This document shows positions 46,883 to 56,534 of a stretch of 61,232 nucleotides of DNA, in pieces. The notes below the pieces were generated by a model. The model was given only the letters and a program-made list of their open reading frames with translations, searched no databases and had not been told where the DNA came from. The translations under genes and the position numbers were made by a program. The stretch is from Gammaproteobacteria bacterium (GTDB lineage: Bacteria; Pseudomonadota; Gammaproteobacteria; AKS1), in contig JALTKS010000053.1 in NCBI GenBank assembly GCA_027006175.1, forward strand, positions 1-61,232, in the 5' to 3' direction. Position 1 is the first letter of the stretch, and each line of letters begins with the position of its first letter.

Positions 46883-47599
46883 TTATTTACGACCAAACTT
46901 CTGCGTTGCAGTCAAAATTCCGCGTAAAATATTCACTTCTGTTTGTTCTAGCCTCGCCCTATTAAATAAGCGTTTTAGACGCCGCATCAATAAACGTGGT
47001 TTATCGGGATCCAGAAAATCAATCTCGACCAACGTCTCTTCAAGGTGTTGGTGAAAGCGCTCTAATTCATCCGATGTGGCTATTTCGCTATCGTCTTCTG
47101 CCTTAGCTGTGCCTGCTCCTGCCGCTAAATTAACCTCGTAACAAAGTACCTGTACTGCCGCAGCAATATTCAGTGAACTAAAGTCCTGATTACAGGGAAT
47201 ATGCACCAGCGCATTACAAGCCTCTAGCTCGGCATTGGTTAAACCCGAATGCTCACGCCCAAACACAATCGCGACGGGTGACTGTGCTGATTCTGTTACC
47301 ACTTGCTGTGCCATTTCACGTGGTTCGACTATTGGCCAGGGTAAGCTGCGTAAACGTGCGCTGGCACCAAAGACCAACGTACAGCCATCAATCGCCTCTG
47401 CAAGAGAACCGCAGACTTTGGCGCCTTGCAACAAATCATCGGCACCCGAGGCACGCGCCGTGGCATCCGCATGAGGAAATGTCGCCGGTTCAACCAGTAC
47501 CAGCTCACTTAAGCCCATATTTTTCATTGCCCGTGCCGCCGCCCCGATGTTGCCGGGATGGCTGGTATTAACAAGCACAATGCGAATATTTATCTTCAT
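46883..47599 (-). CDS. trmJ: tRNA (Cm32/Um32) methyltransferase TrmJ
   Basis: TrmJ 2'-O-methylates position 32 of several tRNAs. It is a SPOUT enzyme: [31 protein letters not shown] and the knot region [19 protein letters not shown] are conserved. At 238 residues it is normal. It is divergent from suhB and lies 46 bp upstream of cysE, the common order in gammaproteobacteria. Confidence 0.96.
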   Translation of the reverse strand: MKINIRIVLVNTSHPGNIGAAARAMKNMGLSELVLVEPATFPHADATARASGADDLLQGAKVCGSLAEAIDGCTLVFGASARLRSLPWPIVEPREMAQQVVTESAQSPVAIVFGREHSGLTNAELEACNALVHIPCNQDFSSLNIAAAVQVLCYEVNLAAGAGTAKAEDDSEIATSDELERFHQHLEETLVEIDFLDPDKPRLLMRRLKRLFNRARLEQTEVNILRGILTATQKFGRK

Positions 47600-47734
47600 G
47601 GCGCGCAGCTTACCCGATCATTAGGGTTAATGCTTGTGATTTCAATGCGCTATCGCTACAATTGCGCCACTCGTCAGCCAGTGTGGCTTGCACGACATAG
47701 CTCTTTCTTCAATTTGCGAATACTGGAAACCAGC

Positions 47735-48535
47735 ATGGAACCAATGCTCAATATTGCCGTGCGCGCTGCGCGCGAAGCCGGAAAAGTCATCACCTATCAC
47801 CTTGATAGAATTGATAGCCTTAAAGTCACGTCGAAAGCACGTAATGATTTCGTTAGCGAGGTCGATCGTAAAGCGGAAGAAGTGATCATCCAGACTATTC
47901 GCAAAGCCTACCCTGACCATGCCGTTCTTGCAGAAGAATCGGGTGCATCAGGTGACAATGAATATGAGTGGATTATTGACCCGCTCGATGGCACCACCAA
48001 TTTCTTGCATGGCTTTCCACAGTTTGCTGTCTCTATTGCGCTGAAACACAAAAGTCGTCTTACCCAAGCCGTTGTTTACGACCCGCTCAGTCAGGATCTC
48101 TACACCGCCTCACGCGGTGGTGGCGCGATGCTCAATGATCGCCGTATTCGTGTTACCAATGCCAAGGGTCTGGAAGGTTCTTTACTTGGTACCGGATTCC
48201 CCTTCAAGCAACAACACCACCTTGATATGTATCTGGATACCTTCAAGGCATTATTCCCTAACACCAGCGGAATTCGTCGCGCCGGCTCTGCCGCACTCGA
48301 TCTGGCCTATGTGGCATCTGGACGTTTAGATGGTTTTTGGGAACTGGGATTACAACCCTGGGATATGGCAGCAGGTGTGCTCTTAATTCAGGAAGCCGGT
48401 GGCATTGTTGGTGACTTTTCTGGTGGTCATGATTTTATGGAACGCGGCAATATTGTTGCAGGTAACCCAAAAATCTTTAAAGCTATTTTGTCCGGTATTC
48501 GTCCGCACTTAAACGAAGAATTCCTCAAACCTTAA
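47735..48535 (+). CDS. suhB: Inositol-1-monophosphatase family protein SuhB
   Basis: SuhB is a magnesium phosphatase on inositol monophosphate that also takes part in rRNA antitermination. Metal ligands are in LAEESG, IIDPLDGTTNFLHGFP and ELGLQPWDMAAG. The ATG at 47735 (MEPMLNIAVRAAREAG) gives 267 residues as in E. coli; the open frame extends 59 codons further upstream but that part is not family-like. It is divergent from trmJ. Confidence 0.96.
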   Translation: MEPMLNIAVRAAREAGKVITYHLDRIDSLKVTSKARNDFVSEVDRKAEEVIIQTIRKAYPDHAVLAEESGASGDNEYEWIIDPLDGTTNFLHGFPQFAVSIALKHKSRLTQAVVYDPLSQDLYTASRGGGAMLNDRRIRVTNAKGLEGSLLGTGFPFKQQHHLDMYLDTFKALFPNTSGIRRAGSAALDLAYVASGRLDGFWELGLQPWDMAAGVLLIQEAGGIVGDFSGGHDFMERGNIVAGNPKIFKAILSGIRPHLNEEFLKP

Positions 48536-48569
48536 ATAAGCTCATTACAAGTCATATCATGAAGTTATG

Positions 48570-48587
48570 AACACAATATATTGTGTT
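48570..48587. repeat. AT-rich palindrome after suhB
   Basis: AACACAATA/TATTGTGTT is a perfect 18-bp palindrome, followed by TTC. It may be a weak terminator of suhB or a regulator site for the small gene downstream. Confidence 0.5.
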
Positions 48588-48637
48588 TTCACGTAGGTAT
48601 TATTCCCTCAAAGTGTGATCGAGTTCCCATACTAGTC

Positions 48638-48664
48638 TCAAGTTTTGTCATGGTTGTCCGACAT
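48638..48664 (+). promoter_or_regulatory. Possible sigma-28-like promoter upstream of the small gene and pilU
   Basis: TCAAGTTT (48638-48645, 7 of 8 to consensus) and TCCGACAT (48657-48664, 5 of 8) are 11 bp apart, the same spacing as the motAB promoter. It ends 37 bp upstream of the 78-residue ORF. Confidence 0.3.
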
Positions 48665-48701
48665 AGTAACCAGAGACTGAGGAAATTTACGGGGCGTAAG
48701 T

Positions 48702-48938
48702 ATGTCAAAACAATTCAATCTAAAAGAACTGGGCGATACTAATCATAGCCATGGCAGTAAGGCACTGGAAATGATTATGCGTGATGTGATTGATGGCATG
48801 GAAGATCTTGCTAATCTGGCAGGCTATACCCCTCAGCCTGGCAGTAGTTTTGAAATACTCGAAATCACACCAGAAGAATACGAGCCGCTGGACACAACGG
48901 GTAATCCCAGCGCCGAAATCATTCCGCTTAAAAAGTAA
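48702..48938 (+). CDS. Small acidic protein of unknown function
   Basis: This 78-residue protein starts MSKQFNLKELGDTNHSHG. It has a helical, Met/Asp-rich middle (ALEMIMRDVIDGMEDLANLA), then a Pro/Glu-rich end (ITPEEYEPLDTTGNPSAEI). GGGG lies seven bases before the ATG. No signal peptide, membrane segment or known motif is visible. It is 71 bp upstream of pilU in the same direction and could share its transcript, which would suggest a surface-motility role, but that is only context. Confidence 0.7.
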   Translation: MSKQFNLKELGDTNHSHGSKALEMIMRDVIDGMEDLANLAGYTPQPGSSFEILEITPEEYEPLDTTGNPSAEIIPLKK

Positions 48939-49009
48939 ACCTCTCGCTTTCTATATCCCCCTGTTCATGTATGATAATTCCTCAACATGGATGAAGGGGA
49001 GGAAGACAG

Positions 49010-50089
49010 ATGAATCTGCTGTCGAAATTACTAAAAAAAATGAAAGATATTGGTGCCTCAGATTTATTTCTGAGCTCTGAATGTACACCCACGTTTCGCA
49101 TCAACGGCAAACTACAACCCTACAATGACGCTGAGGCACTTTTACCTAAAGGTGCCACGGACAAGATGTGTCAATTAATCATGGTGGAAAAGCATCGCGA
49201 GAAGTTTGATACCGAAAAAGAAATGAACATGGCTTTTAGTCTTCCCGGTATTGGTCGCTTTCGGGTCAATATATTTCGCCAACGTGGTGATATTGCTTTA
49301 GTGATTCGCGCTATTGCGGATGAAGTGCCTGACTTTGATGACCTCAATATTCCCCATGCATTAAAAGATCTGGTTATGTTGCAACGCGGTTTGGTATTAA
49401 TCGTTGGTCCTGCGGGCAGTGGTAAATCCACCACGCTAGCGTCAATGCTCGACTACCGAAACCAGAATGACCTCGCGCATATTATTACTATTGAAGATCC
49501 GATTGAACATTATTTAAAACATAAAAAGTCCGTCATTCACCAACGTGAAATTGGTATTGATACCCATTCATACGAAGATGCACTGTGTAATGCCATGCGT
49601 CAGTCACCTGATGTACTGGTGCTGGGTGAGATCAGAGATCGCAATACGCTTGAACATGCGATTGAGTATGCCGATACAGGGCATTTATGTTTAGCTACCT
49701 TCCATGCTCATAATTCAATGCAGGCGCTGGAACGTATTATGAATATGTATCCTCAAGATCAGCGCGAGCACATCATGCTTGGGCTTTCCATGAATCTTGA
49801 AGCGATCTTTTCTCAAAAGTTATTGCCCGATACCAATAATGGCCGCGTCCCTGCATGGGAGTTACTCAGAAAAAGTGCTCGTGTTAGCGATTTACTTCGC
49901 CGTGGAGAGTTTCCCGAATTACGTGAAGTCATCGAAAAAGATGTTAACAACGGTATGCAAACATTGGATCAAAGTCTTTATGACTTATATCAATCCGGTC
50001 AAGTTACTGCTGAAACAGCATTACAATTTGCTGACTCTGTCGGTAATTTACGTTTGCAAATGCGCCTCACGCAGCAAGCGGGGCAATAA
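49010..50089 (+). CDS. pilU: Type IV pilus retraction ATPase PilU
   Basis: PilU is a hexameric ATPase that assists PilT in pilus retraction. It opens MNLLSKLLKKMKDIGASDLFLSS (read in parts) and has Walker A GPAGSGKST, the Asp box TIEDPIEH, Walker B PDVLVLGEIRD and the His box ATFHAHN. Its end, GMQTLDQSLYDLYQSGQ then FADSVGNLRL, matches PilU better than PilT. At 359 residues it is typical. No pilT is adjacent here. A bidirectional terminator follows. Confidence 0.88.
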   Translation: MNLLSKLLKKMKDIGASDLFLSSECTPTFRINGKLQPYNDAEALLPKGATDKMCQLIMVEKHREKFDTEKEMNMAFSLPGIGRFRVNIFRQRGDIALVIRAIADEVPDFDDLNIPHALKDLVMLQRGLVLIVGPAGSGKSTTLASMLDYRNQNDLAHIITIEDPIEHYLKHKKSVIHQREIGIDTHSYEDALCNAMRQSPDVLVLGEIRDRNTLEHAIEYADTGHLCLATFHAHNSMQALERIMNMYPQDQREHIMLGLSMNLEAIFSQKLLPDTNNGRVPAWELLRKSARVSDLLRRGEFPELREVIEKDVNNGMQTLDQSLYDLYQSGQVTAETALQFADSVGNLRLQMRLTQQAGQ

Positions 50090-50126
50090 AAAAGCGCTGT
50101 CACTTTTCAGTGACAGCGCTCTTTAT
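50087..50126. terminator. Bidirectional terminator between pilU and secDF
   Basis: AGCGCTGTCACT (50093-50104) and its exact complement (50109-50120) form a 12-bp stem around TTTC. An A run precedes and T-rich sequence follows, so it can terminate both convergent genes. Confidence 0.88.
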
Positions 50127-50137
50127 CAAATAAAATT

Positions 50138-52966
50138 CTAAACTTGCGAGCCGTCTGCATTCACCCCTTCAGGTTTAACTTGCATCAAATCAGCTTTATT
50201 GATGCCCAATGATAATGCACTGTTACTCGCCACATAGATCGATGAATACGTGCCCACAATCACACCCACCAGTAATGCGGTTGCAAAACCATGAATCAAC
50301 TCACCACCCAGGACAAACAAGGCAATCAATACCAGCATCGTGGTCAACGATGTAATGATCGTACGTGAGATAGTTTCATTAATAGAAATATTCACTACTT
50401 CTAATGGTTCCATCTTGCGTAAACGCCGGAAGTTCTCACGAATACGGTCATAGATAACGATGGTATCGTTAAGTGAATAACCAATCACCGCTAAAATTGC
50501 TGCTAACACCGTTAAATCGAATTCAAGTTGTAACACCGAGAAGAAACCCAGTGTGATTAAGACATCATGGAACAATGCCGCTACCGCACCCACTGAATAC
50601 TGCCACTGGAAACGCAAGAAAATATAAACAAAGATAAAGGCAAGTGCATACAGAATTGAATATGTGCCCTGTTCTGCCAACTCTTCACCAACTTGTGGTC
50701 CGACATATTCAACACGACGAATTTCAAGCTGATCATCACTAATACCCTGTAACGTCTTCAGTACACTGGCGCTCAACTCAGAACTTTTTACACCTTCCTG
50801 TGGTGCCATACGAATCAAGACATCACGCGAGGTACCAAAATGTTGTACTTGTGCATCCGGGTATTTCACTGCTAATGCTTTACGAACGCCGGCCAATTCA
50901 ACGGGATTCTGGTAACCCATTTCAATTACTGCGCCACCGGTAAAATCAACACCGAAGTTCAACCCTTTCGTGACCAATGAGCCAACTGAACCAATCACGA
51001 GTAAAAGCGAAAACATAATCGCTAACTGTCGTTTACCCATGAAGTTAAGTTTGTCGGAGAAAACTTTCTTCACAGAACCAATTGACAGTCCGGTCAGGTT
51101 CTTACGTCCCCACATTAAATTAGCCACAGCACGTGTACCCATAATGGCGGTAAACATGGAGGTGATAATCCCGATAGATAAGGTAATCGCAAAACCCTTA
51201 ATCGGTCCGGTTCCGAAAACAAATAACACCACGGCTGCAATCAAGGTGGTAATGTTTGCATCGGCGATGGTTGAAAAGGCCTTATCATAACCAGCTGAAA
51301 TACTTGCCTGCGGTGAATTACCAACCCGTAATTCTTCTCGAATACGCTCAAAAATAAGCACGTTGGCATCCACTGCCATACCAACCGTCAAAACAATACC
51401 GGCAATACCTGGCAAAGTTAGCGTTGCTTGTAATAATGACAGTACCGCAACAATCAAGATCAAGTTAAGCGCCAAAGCAATGTTCGCTATCATGCCAAAA
51501 CCACGATACCAAACCAGCATAAATGCAAGCACCAACACAAAACCAATAATCACTGATTCAAAACCTTTATCAATATTGTCTTGTCCTAGTGATGGACCGA
51601 TGGTGCGTTCTTCAACAATATCAACCGGTGTGGCTAGTGAACCCGCTCGTAATAACAACGCTAATTGACTTGCTTCGCTGATACTATCCAGACCCGTTGT
51701 CTGGAAACGTTTACTAAAGGGTTCAAGAATATTCGCAATACTGATGACTTCTTCAATCTTGGTGCGCTTACGCACTTCCTTGCCATCGATATTAACGCGT
51801 TCAGTCTTTGTCTCGATATAAACCACGGCCATGGGTTTGCCCACATTAGCCTTGGTAAATTTATACATACGTTTGGCACCGATATCATCCAGTGTCACAC
51901 TCACTTGCGGACTACCATTACGTTGATCAATGCCAGAAGAGGCATTTGTGATCATATCACCTGTCACGATAATGCGTTTTTTCAGTAGCACCGGATTACC
52001 ATCACGTTCCCTGTAGAGACGCGAACCTGCCGGAACTCGACCGGCTAATGCCGCTTGCACATCACCTTTACCATCGACAGCTCGATATTCTAATGTGGCG
52101 GTGGCACCTAAAACATCAACGGCTTGCTGAGGATCTTGTAAACCCGGTAACTGAATAACAATACGTGATTCACCTTGTTGTTGAATCACTGGCTCAGCGA
52201 CACCAATTTCATTGACGCGGTTACGCAGAGTTGACAGATTTTGTTGCATGGCAAATTTCTTCACCGTTAGCTGCTCGTCCTTACTCAACCTTGCCGTTAA
52301 ATAAAACTCACCATCACGCTCTAACTCTTTAAATGTAAGTGTTTTATATTCATCATTTAGTACATCAAGCCCTTTGGCACGTTTATCTGCATCACGGAAC
52401 TTTATTTCTACCCCACCATTTTCAGTCTCTGTAGCCGCAACACGGTAAGCACGCAGATAACGAATTTTTTCAGAACGCAGTGTTGTCGTAACATCACTAA
52501 CATAGCGCTCTTCTGCCAAACGAACCGCCGCTCCCATATCCACTTCCATCAGGAAGTAAACTCCACCACGCAAATCCAGGCCTAAATACATCGGTAAAGC
52601 ATTCAGCGACTGCAACCACTGTGGTGTTGAAGGAACCAGATTCAACGCGACTGCATATTTGTTTTTTGTTCCCTGTGAAGCAAATTTATCCTTAAGTAAA
52701 TCCTTTGCTTTAAGCTGCGTTTCATTTTCATCAAAACGCACAATCACGCGATTGTTTTTAGCTTCAACATTCAGATATTGAATCGATTGCGCTTCAAGAA
52801 AATCTTTCACTTCATCGCCAAGTGTTTCTTCCAGCGTAATGCCTGCTTTAGCAGGACTAATCTGAACAGCAGGTTGCCCCGGATAAATATTCGGCACAGC
52901 GTAAAGTGTGCCAATTATCAGCACGAATAAAATAAGCAGATACTTCCACAGAGGATATTGGTTCAT
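50138..52966 (-). CDS. secDF: Fused protein-export membrane protein SecDF
   Basis: SecD and SecF use the proton gradient to pull secreted proteins through SecYEG. Here one 942-residue frame covers both. The SecD half is residues 1 to about 630 (YLGLDLRGGVYFLMEVD; TM4 GMAVDANVLIFERIREE). The SecF half is about 632-942 (LNFGVDFTGG and SLNDTIVIYDRIRENFRR). The join is at about residues 622-640, in the loop after the last SecD helix, with no extra domain. Most gammaproteobacteria have two genes, so this is unusual. It follows yajC in the queA-tgt-yajC operon. Confidence 0.95.
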   Translation of the reverse strand: MNQYPLWKYLLILFVLIIGTLYAVPNIYPGQPAVQISPAKAGITLEETLGDEVKDFLEAQSIQYLNVEAKNNRVIVRFDENETQLKAKDLLKDKFASQGTKNKYAVALNLVPSTPQWLQSLNALPMYLGLDLRGGVYFLMEVDMGAAVRLAEERYVSDVTTTLRSEKIRYLRAYRVAATETENGGVEIKFRDADKRAKGLDVLNDEYKTLTFKELERDGEFYLTARLSKDEQLTVKKFAMQQNLSTLRNRVNEIGVAEPVIQQQGESRIVIQLPGLQDPQQAVDVLGATATLEYRAVDGKGDVQAALAGRVPAGSRLYRERDGNPVLLKKRIIVTGDMITNASSGIDQRNGSPQVSVTLDDIGAKRMYKFTKANVGKPMAVVYIETKTERVNIDGKEVRKRTKIEEVISIANILEPFSKRFQTTGLDSISEASQLALLLRAGSLATPVDIVEERTIGPSLGQDNIDKGFESVIIGFVLVLAFMLVWYRGFGMIANIALALNLILIVAVLSLLQATLTLPGIAGIVLTVGMAVDANVLIFERIREELRVGNSPQASISAGYDKAFSTIADANITTLIAAVVLFVFGTGPIKGFAITLSIGIITSMFTAIMGTRAVANLMWGRKNLTGLSIGSVKKVFSDKLNFMGKRQLAIMFSLLLVIGSVGSLVTKGLNFGVDFTGGAVIEMGYQNPVELAGVRKALAVKYPDAQVQHFGTSRDVLIRMAPQEGVKSSELSASVLKTLQGISDDQLEIRRVEYVGPQVGEELAEQGTYSILYALAFIFVYIFLRFQWQYSVGAVAALFHDVLITLGFFSVLQLEFDLTVLAAILAVIGYSLNDTIVIYDRIRENFRRLRKMEPLEVVNISINETISRTIITSLTTMLVLIALFVLGGELIHGFATALLVGVIVGTYSSIYVASNSALSLGINKADLMQVKPEGVNADGSQV

Positions 52967-52996
52967 GGTGTCGCTTCGTTATAGTAGGTTTAAAAC

Positions 52997-53326
52997 TTAT
53001 AGATTTTTTATGGTGCCTTTAGGCAGTGTTGATGAAATCGCCTGGCGCTGCATACGTATAACAAGGTTATCCGCAATTTCTACTTCAACATTTTCTTCAG
53101 AAACCGATTTCAGCTTGCCGTAAATACCACCGTTGGTCACAACTTCATCACCCTTACTTAATTCAGACACCATCTTGCGGTGTTCTTTGGCGCGTTTGGT
53201 CTGAGGGCGAATTAATAAAAAATAAAACACGGCGAAAATAGCCACCATAATAAATAATTGTTCTGCTCCACCACCTTGTGGTGCAGCTGCGCCTTCTGCC
53301 ATGGCTTGCTCAATAAAGAAACTCAT
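52997..53326 (-). CDS. yajC: Preprotein translocase subunit YajC
   Basis: YajC is a small single-helix protein that accompanies SecDF. The membrane helix LFIMVAIFAVFYFLLIRPQ and the following QTKRAKEHRKMVSELSKGDEV (read in parts) are characteristic. At 109 residues it is normal. AAGGG lies eight bases before the ATG. It is 30 bp upstream of secDF. Confidence 0.97.
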   Translation of the reverse strand: MSFFIEQAMAEGAAAPQGGGAEQLFIMVAIFAVFYFLLIRPQTKRAKEHRKMVSELSKGDEVVTNGGIYGKLKSVSEENVEVEIADNLVIRMQRQAISSTLPKGTIKNL

Positions 53327-53389
53327 TTTGATACCCTTCTATAATTAGTGATGTAAATTTGCGCGCTATTATGACACAGCCGTTAAGGT

Positions 53390-54505
<1,116 letters not shown>

Positions 54506-54525
54506 TCATTATGAATACCCTGCAT

Positions 54526-55554
54526 CTAGGATGACTGGGCAATAAACATCGCATCACCATAACTAAAAAAACGATATTTCTCTGCAACAGCATGCTGATA
54601 AGCACCCAGTATAAATTCACGTCCAGCAAAGGCGCTGACGAGCATTAATAAGGTTGATTCTGATAAATGGAAGTTTGTTAAAATAGCGTCGACCACCTGA
54701 AACTGATAACCGGGGTAAATGAAAATATCTGTCTCACCGGCATACGGTTCTAATTGACCACTGCGCCCCGCCGTTTCTAATGAGCGTACACTGGTTGTAC
54801 CAATCGCAATCACTCGTCCACCACGCGCTTTAGTTTGTTGTACCGCATCAACAGTTGCCTGACTCACTTCAAGGTATTCGCTGTGCATTTCATGATCACG
54901 AATATCATCCGTACGAACAGGTTGATAAGTACCAGCCCCCACATGCAAGGTGACCTCGGTCGTTTCGACACCCAAGCTTTGAATTTGTGCCAATATTTCA
55001 GCATCAAAATGTAACCCTGCTGTTGGTGCTGCAACCGCACCCAATTTTGAAGCATAAACCGTTTGGTAACGTTCTTGATCAAGCTGATTATCTTGACGAC
55101 TAATATAAGGTGGCAACGGCATATGTCCGACATGGTCAATTACCGTCATGGCATTGTTTTCATCGGGGAAACGTAACCGAAATAATGCCCCCTGCCGTTC
55201 CAGCATTTCTATCTCGACACCGTTCTCCAGCACAATTTTACTGCCTGGTTTAGGTGATTTGCTGGCACGAATATTAGCTAGCACTTCCTGCTGATTAACA
55301 ACCCGTTCGATTAATATTTCGACCTTGCCTCCGGTTGCCTTGCGACCTAACAACCGGGCAGGAATAACGCGCGTATTATTAAAGACGAGCAAATCACCTT
55401 TATTCAAAAATGTCACAAAATCAGTGAATTTTTTATCCTCAATTTGCCGGGAAGGCGGGTCGAGACACAATAAACGGCTAGCATTACGTTCAGCCGCAGG
55501 CTGTTGGGCAATTAACTCGTCAGGAAGGTCAAAATTAAAATCGGAACGTTGCAT
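54526..55554 (-). CDS. queA: S-adenosylmethionine:tRNA ribosyltransferase-isomerase QueA
   Basis: QueA adds the cyclopentendiol group to preQ1-modified tRNA in queuosine synthesis. The family start [19 protein letters not shown] places the ATG at 55554 (342 residues); the frame is open further upstream but that part is not conserved. [24 protein letters not shown] and [17 protein letters not shown] are visible. It is the first gene of queA-tgt-yajC-secDF. Confidence 0.96.
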   Translation of the reverse strand: MQRSDFNFDLPDELIAQQPAAERNASRLLCLDPPSRQIEDKKFTDFVTFLNKGDLLVFNNTRVIPARLLGRKATGGKVEILIERVVNQQEVLANIRASKSPKPGSKIVLENGVEIEMLERQGALFRLRFPDENNAMTVIDHVGHMPLPPYISRQDNQLDQERYQTVYASKLGAVAAPTAGLHFDAEILAQIQSLGVETTEVTLHVGAGTYQPVRTDDIRDHEMHSEYLEVSQATVDAVQQTKARGGRVIAIGTTSVRSLETAGRSGQLEPYAGETDIFIYPGYQFQVVDAILTNFHLSESTLLMLVSAFAGREFILGAYQHAVAEKYRFFSYGDAMFIAQSS

Positions 55555-55662
55555 GCGCGAGATTCTAGCAAACTGGCTGCCCAGACACCCGAAAAAATGC
55601 ATTTAAGCTGAAAATGGCTTGAGCAAAATGCTCAATGCTATACACTACGCCACTCTTCCAAT

Positions 55663-55749
55663 GCCAGAGTGATGAAATTGGTAGACATGAGGGATTCAAA
55701 ATCCCTTGTTCGCAAGAACGTGCCGGTTCGAGTCCGGCCTCTGGTACCA
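55663..55749 (+). tRNA. tRNA-Leu (anticodon CAA)
   Basis: This class II tRNA has acceptor arm GCCAGAG/CTCTGGT, with one G-U pair at the end. The anticodon stem is AGGGA/TCCCT with loop TTCAAAA, so the anticodon CAA is at 55697-55699. It has a long variable arm, T arm GGTTCGAGTCC and encoded CCA (55747-55749). It resembles E. coli tRNA-Leu(CAA). Confidence 0.96.
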
Positions 55750-55853
55750 TATTTCTTCATTTTGTAAGAGCACATTCAGGTGCTCTTACAATTTGAAAAT
55801 TCACTTTTAGACTCAGTTTTAAAAACCCGCTTTGTTGTTTTTTTAAACAAAAA

Positions 55854-55883
55854 TTTACAAACCATTGAATAAGCCTATATAAT
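55854..55883 (+). promoter_or_regulatory. Promoter of the histone H1-like gene
   Basis: TTTACA (55854-55859) and a perfect TATAAT (55878-55883) are separated by 18 bp, about 30 bp before the start codon. Confidence 0.55.
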
Positions 55884-55914
55884 CATTTTTTTATTTAAAT
55901 AAATGGAAAATAAA

Positions 55915-56373
55915 ATGGCTAAAAAAGCAAAAAAATCTGTCGCAAAAAGTGCCTCAGTTGAGAAAGTAATTGAGAATGCAATGGCTGCAATCGCAACTGC
56001 AAACAGTGATGGCGAAAAAGCCGTTGCCGCCCTTTCAAAAGTTGCTAAAAAGTTAACGGCTGAAGGCAAACGTTTAAGTAAGAAACGCGCTACATTAACA
56101 AAACGCAAAAAAGCAGCTACTGCGAAAGTCAAAAAAGACGGTTCTGCAGATGCTAAAAAACTGCTTAAAACAACCATTAAAGAGCTTAACGCTATTAAGA
56201 AAGATGCCGCTAAGTCATCAGCAGCTAAAGCAGCTAACAGTGCTGAACTAAAAGGCCTGAAAGCATCAACCAAGCGTACTAAAGCCTATCTCACTGTACT
56301 TGCTAAAGCAGATAAGGTTTTAAATAAACCCAAGAAAAAGAGACGTAAGAAACGCGCTAAAAAAGCAGCATAA
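55915..56373 (+). CDS. Histone H1-like lysine/alanine-rich protein
   Basis: This 152-residue protein is very rich in Lys and Ala and ends in the basic tail KPKKKRRKKRAKKAA. The middle is predicted helical (VEKVIENAMAAIATANSDGE, then KKLLKTTIKELNAIKK). It resembles H1-like or AlgP/BpH1-type DNA-binding proteins in composition. I infer nucleoid binding; no fold is proven. The ATG at 55915 is preferred, with GGA eight bases upstream; another in-frame ATG lies at 55903. It has its own promoter and terminator, so it is monocistronic. Confidence 0.75.
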   Translation: MAKKAKKSVAKSASVEKVIENAMAAIATANSDGEKAVAALSKVAKKLTAEGKRLSKKRATLTKRKKAATAKVKKDGSADAKKLLKTTIKELNAIKKDAAKSSAAKAANSAELKGLKASTKRTKAYLTVLAKADKVLNKPKKKRRKKRAKKAA

Positions 56374-56392
56374 GTAATATTTCTTACGAATG

Positions 56393-56420
56393 AAAACGCC
56401 CCATTATTGGGGCGTTTTTG
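56393..56420 (+). terminator. Terminator of the histone-like gene
   Basis: AAAACGCCCCA and its exact complement TGGGGCGTTTT flank the loop TTAT and run into a T tract 20 bp after the stop codon. Confidence 0.92.
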
Positions 56421-56534
56421 TTTCTGTAAAATACTGCAATTTGCACTATTGCAGTTCTTCCTCGAGTGGTGAATACTGGGGTATCGAACAGGCTCGTATT
56501 CTCGTTTTTAACATCATTTCAGAAGGAAGAATTA

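Noticed and set aside
46837-46896. N-terminal extension of the cysE frame
   Set aside because: It would overlap trmJ, and the family N-terminus begins at the ATG at 46836.
47558-47734. N-terminal extension of the suhB frame
   Set aside because: The family start MEPMLNIAV is at 47735; the upstream part overlaps the divergent trmJ gene and is not conserved in pattern.
48570-48587. Palindrome after suhB as a firm terminator
   Set aside because: The stem is AT-rich and lacks a T run, so it is listed only as a repeat.
55565-55750. Short minus-strand frame reading GLEPARSCEQGIL
   Set aside because: It is the reverse complement of the tRNA-Leu gene, a common false protein call.
55875-56273. 132-codon minus-strand frame opposite the histone-like gene
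   Set aside because: Its hydrophobic Phe/Leu/Ala composition is simply the reverse complement of Lys/Ala codons; the plus strand has promoter, ribosome-binding site and terminator.
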